From Peptococcaceae bacterium (GTDB lineage: Bacteria; Bacillota; Desulfitobacteriia; Desulfitobacteriales; Syntrophobotulaceae): a stretch of 32,570 nt of DNA. The stretch covers positions 1 through 32,570 of the forward strand of contig JAAYOJ010000131.1 of NCBI GenBank assembly GCA_012520405.1, given 5' to 3'. The notes under the pieces were generated by a model. It searched no databases and was not told the DNA's origin. It saw nothing but the letters and a program-made list of their open reading frames with translations. The position numbers and the translations under genes were made by a program. Of the stretch, positions 26,088-32,570 are shown piece after piece (within the stretch, counting starts at the first letter, position 1; each line of letters opens with the position of its first letter).

Positions 26088-26729
26088 TTGGAAATAGCTG
26101 GTAGAATTGACCATACCCTTTTAAAACCCGAGGCAACAGAAAAAGACATCGTTAATCTATGTCATGAAGCGGTAAAGTATGGATTTGCTTCCGTGTGCGT
26201 CAACCCCATATATCTTTGTACCGCAGCCCGTTTGCTGCATGGCACAGGGGTGGCCCCGACTACCGTAGTAGGCTTTCCTTTAGGTGCAGTGGTAACTGAA
26301 ACCAAGGTTCAGGAAATATTAGCGGCCAAAGCATATGGAGCCAGAGAGGTTGATGCCCTAATCAATGTGGGGAGATTAAAATCCGGGGACTGGAAAATTG
26401 TAGAACATGATCTAGATCTCATGGTCCGGACGGCTCAAGGCTGTGGCCTCAAAATTAAAATAATAATTGAAACTTCTTTACTGAACCCGGAAGAAAAAAA
26501 GAAAGCTGCGGAGCTGGTAAAGCAAGCGGGAGCTGATTATGTTAAAACCTCCACCGGCTTTTTTGGAGGAGTAACGGTTCAGGATGTTAAAGATCTTAAA
26601 CAATGGGTGGGGCCGCAAGTAAAGATAAAAGCTTCCGGTGGAATTAGGACCAAAGAATTTGCGCTGGAGCTAATTGCTGCCGGTGCCGATCGGTTGGGGA
26701 CCAGCTCAGGGGCGGCTTTAATTAACTGA
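26088..26729 (+). CDS. deoC: Deoxyribose-phosphate aldolase
   Basis: DeoC splits deoxyribose 5-phosphate into glyceraldehyde 3-phosphate and acetaldehyde, feeding nucleoside breakdown into glycolysis. The 213-residue TIM-barrel protein has the Schiff-base lysine K153 in YVKTSTGF and the second active-site lysine K181 in IKASGGIR, plus the closing GADRLGTSSG. The start is TTG at 26088 with AAAGGA about 11 bases upstream. It lies between era and recO; this is an additional gene within the usual era-recO neighbourhood. Confidence 0.97.
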   Translation: MEIAGRIDHTLLKPEATEKDIVNLCHEAVKYGFASVCVNPIYLCTAARLLHGTGVAPTTVVGFPLGAVVTETKVQEILAAKAYGAREVDALINVGRLKSGDWKIVEHDLDLMVRTAQGCGLKIKIIIETSLLNPEEKKKAAELVKQAGADYVKTSTGFFGGVTVQDVKDLKQWVGPQVKIKASGGIRTKEFALELIAAGADRLGTSSGAALIN

Positions 26730-26786
26730 AATTTTGCCTCAAAGTAGACTTGGGGAGAGAAGATTGATGAGTGGGGTTGATCATGT

Positions 26787-27521
26787 TTGGCGGTTTATAA
26801 GGCCGATGCTATAGTAATCCGAACCAGGGAATATGGCGAATCTGACCGTCTGATAACACTATTTTCAAGGGAAAAAGGTAAATTGGAAGCCGTGGCCAAA
26901 GGGGTGCGTAAACCTAAGAGTTCACAGCGTGGGGGCACCCAACTTTTTACTTATGCCGATTTTCTCCTGTACCGAGGGAAAAACCTTGATACCGTTAATC
27001 AGGTGCAGGCGAAGGAGAGCTTTGTTCATCTCTGGAACGACTTTGACCGGACGATTGCAGCTTCCTGCATGGTTGAACTCCTTGATGTTGCTACTACTCG
27101 GGAACAGCCCGAACCGGAACTGTTTTTTCTGACTTTGAGCTTTCTTTTCTGGCTCAAAGAGCTGGACCCTTATATTGCCCAGGCAGCCTATGCCTTAAGG
27201 CTCATGCACATCCAGGGCTATTTACCTGTTCTGGATCATTGCCAAGAATGCGGAAAGCCTTTAGAAAGCGAGCAATCCTTTCTTTGTGCTGAAGCCGGCG
27301 GTGTACTGTGTGCAATCTGCAAGAACAATAGAGTAGTTAAAACTCTTAACCCGGGGAGCCGAGCTCTCATGAAACAGTTACTCAGAGCAAAACCGGATAA
27401 AATAGATCGCTTGCGTTGGAACCAAAGCATGAAGGGAGAAATTCTGGGGGGCTTGTGTTTTTTCTGCGAACAAAAACTGGAAAGAAAACTTAAGGCCTGG
27501 AGGCAGGGTAGCAAATTATAA
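26787..27521 (+). CDS. recO: DNA repair protein RecO
   Basis: RecO helps load RecA onto gapped DNA, working with RecR. The 244-residue protein has the N-terminal OB fold starting with YKADAIVIRTREYGESDRL and a helical C-terminal domain with a likely zinc site, CQECGK followed by CAICK. The start is TTG at 26787, preceded by GGGG about 10 bases upstream; an ATG two bases earlier runs into a stop after five codons in another frame. It is the last gene of the cluster that begins with yqfC. Confidence 0.93.
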   Translation: MAVYKADAIVIRTREYGESDRLITLFSREKGKLEAVAKGVRKPKSSQRGGTQLFTYADFLLYRGKNLDTVNQVQAKESFVHLWNDFDRTIAASCMVELLDVATTREQPEPELFFLTLSFLFWLKELDPYIAQAAYALRLMHIQGYLPVLDHCQECGKPLESEQSFLCAEAGGVLCAICKNNRVVKTLNPGSRALMKQLLRAKPDKIDRLRWNQSMKGEILGGLCFFCEQKLERKLKAWRQGSKL

Positions 27522-27711
27522 ATTGAATAACAATAAAAAGGACAAGTCGAATAAACTCTAATATAAATATTGTTTGTACCCAAAAAACTGCTATAAAACT
27601 ACAAGATTTTCTAATGTTTTGCTATATAATTTTTAATGGTATTTCCTAAGCAAAATTTTTTTTTATTTTAATACTTTTTATAATTGTGGTTTTATAGGAG
27701 GTCTATTAATT

Positions 27712-29058
27712 ATGCAACAAGCCCAATTATTTCAAAATATGCGCAAGATGGGATTGGATTTTTTAACGGATATTCCTTGGGGCACCCATATCTGTGGCTT
27801 TTATCAAACAAAGAGAGATTTGACCAATATTATGGTCCGTTATTTTAGGGCAGGCCTGGAACAGAACGAATACTGTTTATGGGTAGTATCCGAACCTATT
27901 TCTGTTTACGAGGCGGAGCAAGAGCTCGGGAAATGTATTGATTATTTCGATTTTTATCGCCGCAATGGTCAAATTGAGATTCTAAGCTATGTTGATTGGT
28001 ATTTAAAGTATGGGGATTTCAATAGCAATTTAGTTTTGCGAGCCTGGGTGGATAAGGTTCAATGGGCCTTAGATAAAGGATATGAGGGAATAAGAATCTC
28101 AGGAAATACCAGTTGGTTACAGAAAAAATATTTTAAAGCCTTTATGGACTATGAAGCAGAAATAGAAAAGATGATCGGCAATTTTAAGATGATTGTTTTA
28201 TGTACATACCAGTTGGATAAATGCGGTATTCATGAAGTTATAGATATAGTTAACAACCATCAATTTTCTTTCATCAAAAGTGAATATAGCCCGGAAAGCT
28301 TTAATGGTGTATGTAAGTATGACCGTATCAAGCTTGTGGGTAAGATGGCGGCCTGTATTGCTCATGAAATAAGAAATCCTATGACTACTGTTCGAGGATT
28401 TTTGCAGTTAATGCAATTAAAGGAAGAGTTGCATCCCTTTGATTCATATTTTTCCATAATGATAGATGAGCTGGATCGGGCCAATGATATTCTTACCGAA
28501 TATCTGTCTTTGGTCCAGGACAAAGGCGGATCGTGGCAAAAAGAAAACATTAACCGCATACTTGAAAAGCTTCTGCCTTTGATTGAAGCTAAAGCTTTGG
28601 AGTCAGATAAGAAAGTAATACTCCATACGGGCGAAATCTTGGATCTTTACATAGATCCTAAAGAATTCCGCCAGCTGGTTCTTAATCTTTCCCAAAACGG
28701 AATAGAAGCTATGAAACCGGGAGGACTATTAACAATTAGCACCTATATTGATGAGGATAGCGTGGTCTTGGAAGTTAGGGATGAGGGTGAAGGCATTAAA
28801 CAGGAAGATTACGATAAGATTGGCAATCCCTTTTATACAACCAAAGAACACGGGACAGGTTTAGGCTTAGCAGTTTGTTATACTATTGCCTCAAGGCATA
28901 AGGCCACCATCGGCTTTGAATCAGGGCCGCAGGGCACGACCTTTAAGGTATGCTTTAGAATAGGAGCGATTCCGGAAGGTCTCAAACAGATGGGCACTGA
29001 TCGTAAACTACAGAAAGCAGATTTGACATATTTTCAGCATCCGAATATAATAAATTGA
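27712..29058 (+). CDS. MEDS-domain sensor histidine kinase
   Basis: The N-terminal part (about residues 18-185) looks like a MEDS sensory domain, first named from methanogens and methylotrophs and from the dichloromethane regulator DcmR; GTHICGFYQTKRDL is the typical entry. Then come a HisKA domain with the phosphoacceptor H218 in AHEIRNP and a HATPase domain with NLSQNGIEAM, DEGEGI and GTGLGLAV. The H-box is close to those of the Bacillus sporulation kinases, which feed Spo0A, so a role in starting sporulation is possible but inferred. There are no membrane segments and no response regulator gene next to it. AGGAGGT lies 9 bases before the ATG. In the 190-base AT-rich gap before it, TTGTTT (27570) with TATAAA (27592) at 16 bases is a weak promoter candidate. 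Confidence 0.87.
   Translation: MQQAQLFQNMRKMGLDFLTDIPWGTHICGFYQTKRDLTNIMVRYFRAGLEQNEYCLWVVSEPISVYEAEQELGKCIDYFDFYRRNGQIEILSYVDWYLKYGDFNSNLVLRAWVDKVQWALDKGYEGIRISGNTSWLQKKYFKAFMDYEAEIEKMIGNFKMIVLCTYQLDKCGIHEVIDIVNNHQFSFIKSEYSPESFNGVCKYDRIKLVGKMAACIAHEIRNPMTTVRGFLQLMQLKEELHPFDSYFSIMIDELDRANDILTEYLSLVQDKGGSWQKENINRILEKLLPLIEAKALESDKKVILHTGEILDLYIDPKEFRQLVLNLSQNGIEAMKPGGLLTISTYIDEDSVVLEVRDEGEGIKQEDYDKIGNPFYTTKEHGTGLGLAVCYTIASRHKATIGFESGPQGTTFKVCFRIGAIPEGLKQMGTDRKLQKADLTYFQHPNIIN
29023..29051 (+). promoter_or_regulatory. Consensus sigma-A promoter of glyQS
   Basis: A perfect TTGACA (29023-29028), a 17-base spacer and a perfect TATAAT (29046-29051) lie within the last codons of the histidine kinase gene. 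Transcription would begin near 29058, just before the T-box leader. Confidence 0.93.
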
Positions 29059-29063
29059 ATATT

Positions 29064-29272
29064 GCGCATTGAAGGGAAAAAAGTCTGCATATTATCCTTT
29101 GTAGAGAGTCCGGGGGGGTGGAAGCCGGATAAGGAGGACAGACGGGGCAGCCCGGAGCGAGATGAAATAAGAGGGTTCCTTAGGGAACCAAGCAGGGTGG
29201 AACCGCGGGAGCTATACTCTCGTCCCTGTAGCTTTTATAGATGCTGCAGAGATGAGAGTATTATTATATTTT
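29064..29272 (+). ncRNA. T-box riboswitch (glycine) controlling glyQS
   Basis: The leader before glyQ holds the T-box core AGGGTGGAACCGCG at 29194-29207, which pairs with the CCA end of uncharged tRNA. Upstream, a Stem I can be drawn: GTCTG (29082-29086) pairs with CAGAC (29139-29143), and TCCGG pairs with CCGGA around the distal loop with GGTGGAAGCC. Just 3' of CAGAC, GGGGCA contains GGC (29146-29148), the expected glycine specifier codon. Uncharged tRNA-Gly would stabilise the antiterminator and switch on glyQS. The whole leader is open in the frame of glyQ and must not be taken as coding. Confidence 0.94.
29214..29272 (+). terminator. T-box attenuator terminator
   Basis: ATACTCTC (29214-29221) pairs with GAGAGTAT (29254-29261), with a further CTGTAGC/GCTGCAG pairing inside, followed by a T-rich stretch. 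The 5' arm includes CTCGTCCCT, which would otherwise pair with the T-box region to form the antiterminator, so the two structures exclude each other. Confidence 0.82.
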
Positions 29273-29286
29273 CGGGAGGAAATAGC

Positions 29287-30165
29287 ATGAAGTTCCAAGA
29301 TATGATTTTGAGTCTCAACCAATTTTGGGGTGAACAAGGATGCATTATAGCCCAGCCTTATGATATGGAAAAGGGGGCAGGGACTATGAATCCGGCTACC
29401 TTTCTCAGGGCTTTAGGGCCGGAACCCTGGAACGTAGCCTATGTTGAGCCTTCCAGAAGGCCAACGGACGGTCGCTATGGGGAAAACCCCAATCGTTTGC
29501 AACACTATTTTCAGTATCAGGTTATTCTGAAGCCATCTCCGGACAATGTTCAGGAATTATACCTGGAAAGCCTGGAACGTTTGGGTATAAATCCGGCTGA
29601 TCATGATATCCGTTTTGTTGAGGATAACTGGGAATCCCCTACTTTGGGAGCTTGGGGTTTGGGCTGGGAAGTATGGCTGGATGGTATGGAAATTACCCAG
29701 TTTACTTACTTCCAGCAATGCGGCGGCATAGACTGTAAACCTGTCTGTGCTGAAATTACTTATGGACTTGAAAGACTGGCTACTTTTATCCAGAATAAAG
29801 ACAGTGTGTTTGACATCGAGTGGGTTGGGGATATTCTCTATGGGGATATTTACCTCCAAAATGAAATTGATTATTCCAAATATAACTTTGAAGTTGCCGA
29901 TGTGGAAGCTTTAAGGACTTGGTTCGACATGTACGAGAAGGAAGCCGAAAGGACTGTTGAACATGGTTTGGTAGTTCCAGCTTATGACTATGTCCTGAAA
30001 TGTTCCCATACATTTAACCTTTTGGAAGCCAGAGGTGCGATCAGTGTTACAGAAAGAACCGGTTATATTACCCGGGTTCGTCATCTGGCCAGGTTATGTG
30101 CTCAAGCCTATATCAAACAGAGGGAAGAACTGGGCTTTCCGCTGCTGAAACAGAAAGGGGAATAG
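29287..30165 (+). CDS. glyQ: Glycine-tRNA ligase alpha subunit
   Basis: GlyQ is the catalytic subunit of the bacterial alpha2-beta2 glycyl-tRNA synthetase. The 292-residue protein begins [19 protein letters not shown] and has the class II signature parts, including the [19 protein letters not shown] stretch, [16 protein letters not shown] and YFQQCGG. The ATG at 29287 has GGGAGGA about 7 bases upstream; the frame runs open back into the T-box leader, but that is untranslated RNA. glyS follows after 4 bases. Expression is expected to rise when tRNA-Gly is uncharged. Confidence 0.98.
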   Translation: MKFQDMILSLNQFWGEQGCIIAQPYDMEKGAGTMNPATFLRALGPEPWNVAYVEPSRRPTDGRYGENPNRLQHYFQYQVILKPSPDNVQELYLESLERLGINPADHDIRFVEDNWESPTLGAWGLGWEVWLDGMEITQFTYFQQCGGIDCKPVCAEITYGLERLATFIQNKDSVFDIEWVGDILYGDIYLQNEIDYSKYNFEVADVEALRTWFDMYEKEAERTVEHGLVVPAYDYVLKCSHTFNLLEARGAISVTERTGYITRVRHLARLCAQAYIKQREELGFPLLKQKGE

Positions 30166-30169
30166 AGTG

Positions 30170-32242
30170 ATGAGCAAGGATTTTTTATTGGAAATAGGTA
30201 TGGAAGAAATGCCGGCAAAATTTGCTCCCGGGGCGGTTACCCAGATGGAAAACAATGCCCGGAAAATGTTGCAGGAGTTGCGTTTGGAGTATGAAAGTAT
30301 AAAGGTTTATGTTACTCCCAGACGCTTAAGCTTATATGTTCAGGACCTGGCTGAAAAACAGCAGGATATTAAAGAAGAGGCCAAAGGTCCGGCTAAAAAG
30401 GCAGCTTATGACGCCGACGGGCAACCAACCAAAGCAGCGATGGGTTTTGCCCGGGGGCAGGGTGTAGCAGTAGAGGATCTTTATCTTAAGGAATTTAACG
30501 GAGTACCGTATGTTTATGCCCTTAAACATCTCCCCGGGGAGGATACTGCAAAGCTTTTGCCCAAATTCTGCCTGGATTTGATTACCAGCCTTAATTTCCC
30601 TAAACCAATGCGTTGGGGTCACTACGAAGTCCGCTTTGCTCGGCCTATCCGCTGGCTGGTCGCCCTTTTTGGGGATCAAATTATTCCTTTTTCTTATGTG
30701 GGCTTGCAGTCCGGAAGAACCTCTCAGGGACATAGGACCCTTGGCGGTTATGTTCGCCTGACTAAACCGGCCGACTACCTTGAGGCCTTGGAGGCGGCTT
30801 ATGTTTTGGCAGATCAGGATAGAAGAAAAGAAACTATTCGGGAGCAGATAAAGGCCTTGGCAGCTAAAGCCGGGGGAAATGTTGATGAAGACGAGGATCT
30901 GCTCAACGAGGTTAATAATCTGCTGGAATACCCTACAGCCCTGTTGGGAGAAGTAGATGTTAAATATATGATTATGCCTGAAGAAGTAATAACCACACCG
31001 ATGAAGGAACACCAGCGCTATTTTCCGGTTCGGGGAGAAGACGGTAAACTGCTGCCTTACTTTATCACTGTCCGCAACGGGGACGGCACTTCTCTTGATC
31101 TGGTCAAAGAAGGCAATAAGAAAGTGCTCAAAGCCCGCTTGGAAGATGCGGCCTTTTACTATCGGGAGGATTTAAAGAAGCCTCTTCACAGTCTGGTACC
31201 CCAATTAGATAGAGTGGTTTATCACGAAAAGCTTGGTACGGTGGGCCAAAGAGTGGAGCGTTTAAGAAAATTATCTGCTCTAATTGCTGATTATCTAGGC
31301 TTAAAAGTTGAACAAAAAGAACTTGTGGACAGGACAGCTCTCTTAGCCAAAGCGGATCTTATAACCCATATGGTGTATGATTTCCCGGAATTACAGGGGA
31401 CAATGGGGGCCTACTATGCCGGCAGCAATGGTGAGCCTAGCGAAGTATGCAAGGGTATTGTGGAGCATTACATGCCTCGTTTTGCCGGAGATGATTTCCC
31501 TCAATGCTTTACGGGTAAAGTAGTTAGTATTGCTGATAAGCTCGATGCTATTGTGGGAGCTTTTGGAGTTGGTATCCAACCTACCGGTTCCCAGGATCCC
31601 TATGCTTTAAGGCGGCAAGCCTTAGGAATTGTCGGTATGCTTATGCAGGAAGATAAAGACTTATCTCTGCCTATTCTAATACAAGATTCCTACCAGATTT
31701 TTGCTGATCAAAAAATTGCCCTGGAGCCCTTAGACAAAATCAGGCCCGCTTTAGAAGACTTTTTCAGTCAAAGGATTCGTTATGTGCTGCAAGAGAATGG
31801 TTTACGCTATGATGTTCTTGATGCTGTACTGGCTCAACAAGCAGACAGGCCATATAGTATCGCAGGTCAAGCTAAAGCCTTAGCCGTCTGCAGGGAGGAA
31901 GAAGGTTTTATATCTTATCTCAATGCCTATGTGCGCTGCGCTAATTTAAGCAAGAAAGCCTCAGATGCCTCTTGGAATCCCTCCGACTTGATAGACCCTG
32001 CGGAAATCGAACTTTGGAATAAATTGCAACAAATTGCACCCGCGGTTAAGTCGAAAACTGATAAGCTGGAGTATTTAGAAGCCTATGCTCAAGCTGCCCA
32101 ACTGATTCCAAATATTGAAAAGCTTTTTGAGGCCGTAATGATCATGGTAGAGGAAGAAAGCTTAAGGGCTGCCCGGCTTGGTCTTTTGCAAGAATGTATT
32201 AAGACTTTGGGGTGTTTGGGTGATCTTACCCGGCTGGCCTAA
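30170..32242 (+). CDS. glyS: Glycine-tRNA ligase beta subunit
   Basis: GlyS is the large tRNA-binding subunit of the alpha2-beta2 glycyl-tRNA synthetase. The 690-residue protein starts MSKDFLLEIGMEEMPAKF and shows the family blocks TPRRLSLYV, MRWGHYEVRFARPIRWLVAL, TPMKEHQRYFPV, an HD-like domain in the middle (VYHEKLGTVGQRVERL, GAYYAGSNGEPSEV, QPTGSQDPYALRRQALGI) and a C-terminal helical anticodon-binding domain. AAAGGGG lies about 9 bases before the ATG at 30170; a GTG one codon earlier is also possible. The pair ends at a terminator. Confidence 0.98.
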   Translation: MSKDFLLEIGMEEMPAKFAPGAVTQMENNARKMLQELRLEYESIKVYVTPRRLSLYVQDLAEKQQDIKEEAKGPAKKAAYDADGQPTKAAMGFARGQGVAVEDLYLKEFNGVPYVYALKHLPGEDTAKLLPKFCLDLITSLNFPKPMRWGHYEVRFARPIRWLVALFGDQIIPFSYVGLQSGRTSQGHRTLGGYVRLTKPADYLEALEAAYVLADQDRRKETIREQIKALAAKAGGNVDEDEDLLNEVNNLLEYPTALLGEVDVKYMIMPEEVITTPMKEHQRYFPVRGEDGKLLPYFITVRNGDGTSLDLVKEGNKKVLKARLEDAAFYYREDLKKPLHSLVPQLDRVVYHEKLGTVGQRVERLRKLSALIADYLGLKVEQKELVDRTALLAKADLITHMVYDFPELQGTMGAYYAGSNGEPSEVCKGIVEHYMPRFAGDDFPQCFTGKVVSIADKLDAIVGAFGVGIQPTGSQDPYALRRQALGIVGMLMQEDKDLSLPILIQDSYQIFADQKIALEPLDKIRPALEDFFSQRIRYVLQENGLRYDVLDAVLAQQADRPYSIAGQAKALAVCREEEGFISYLNAYVRCANLSKKASDASWNPSDLIDPAEIELWNKLQQIAPAVKSKTDKLEYLEAYAQAAQLIPNIEKLFEAVMIMVEEESLRAARLGLLQECIKTLGCLGDLTRLA

Positions 32243-32306
32243 GTAAAGCTTACACCTTAGGCAGCATTAAGTATCGCTAATCCCGTATTTGACACTTATA
32301 AACGAT

Positions 32307-32354
32307 AATAACTCCGGTGTTCCTTGTGAATAGGGCCTTCCGGAGTTATTTTTA
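32307..32354 (+). terminator. Intrinsic terminator of glyQS
   Basis: AATAACTCCGG (32307-32317) pairs perfectly with CCGGAGTTATT (32340-32350), and the T tract TTTTTATT follows. The stem has 11 bp and the loop about 22 bases. Confidence 0.92.
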
Positions 32355-32570
32355 TTCGAACAAAAAAAGTACTCTTAGTGCAACATAATACAAGAATAAT
32401 GAAACATAATATAAAAAATAAGGCGAAATAATATATATTTTTACATTAGCTTTGCATAAACTGTTTTGAATTTTGTCAATAACAAATCTACTGAGTAAAT
32501 CAAAGTATTTTGCCCAAAAGCGTAGTTTTTCGTGAATGAACCTATTAATCCAATAAAAAAATCCTTATAA
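32355..32570. other. AT-rich flank without a gene
   Basis: These 216 bases after the glyQS terminator are strongly AT-rich, have stop codons in all frames and show no recognisable RNA gene. The region may hold the promoter of the next gene; TTGTCA near 32476 could be a -35 box, but I see no good -10 partner. Confidence 0.5.

Noticed and set aside
30332-31012. 226-codon open frame on the minus strand inside glyS
   Set aside because: It is fully covered by the strongly conserved glyS and encodes no recognisable protein; a shadow of the coding frame.
1-32570. CRISPR arrays, insertion sequences, tRNA or rRNA genes
   Set aside because: No regularly spaced repeats, transposase reading frame, terminal inverted repeats or tRNA cloverleaf could be seen.

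Overview
The window reads as chromosomal DNA from a spore-forming, Gram-positive anaerobe of the Clostridia, probably near the Peptococcaceae/Desulfitobacteriaceae; this placement is inferred from gene order and family resemblance, not from a search. The supporting signs are sporulation genes (spoIIP, yqfC, yqfD), a consensus CIRCE operator before hrcA-grpE-dnaK-dnaJ, a glycine T-box before glyQS, strong purine-rich ribosome binding sites, and a run of TTG start codons.

Layout. Positions 1-2005 (minus strand) hold most of a molybdopterin enzyme that resembles the large subunit of pyrogallol hydroxytransferase (transhydroxylase); its 3' end is cut off by the window edge. A short intergenic region with a minus-strand terminator separates it from rpsT (also minus). 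From 2766 onward everything is on the plus strand: spoIIP, murJ, then lepA-hemW, then the heat-shock cluster hrcA-grpE-dnaK-dnaJ leading into the methyltransferases prmA and rsmE, the tRNA methylthiotransferase mtaB, an unrecognised membrane-anchored protein, a HIT-family hydrolase, rpsU and yqeY, which ends at a strong terminator. Next comes a long close-packed run: yqfC, yqfD, phoH, a PgpH-type HD phosphodiesterase, ybeY, dgkA, cdd, era, deoC and recO. An orphan histidine kinase with an N-terminal MEDS domain follows, then a consensus promoter, a T-box riboswitch and glyQ-glyS, ending at a terminator. The last 215 bases are AT-rich with no gene.

How the genes fit together. Most of the window is a conserved Firmicutes core: ribosome proteins and ribosome maturation (rpsT, rpsU, ybeY, era, lepA, rsmE, prmA), tRNA charging and modification (glyQS, mtaB), protein folding under HrcA control, envelope and lipid-carrier functions (murJ, dgkA), DNA repair and nucleoside salvage (recO, cdd, deoC), and sporulation. 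The accessory parts are the transhydroxylase-like enzyme, the 284-residue unknown and the MEDS kinase. I did not find a clearly new multi-gene system; the best leads are those three genes, plus some RNA-level structures (a 5' hairpin with its own promoter before dnaJ, a terminator arm inside prmA, and a T-box leader that is open in the glyQ frame).

Several gene starts given here are moved downstream from the longest open frame because a good ribosome binding site, promoter or operator decides the matter: rpsT, hrcA, the HIT gene, rpsU, yqfC, phoH, the PgpH-like gene, ybeY, glyQ and glyS.
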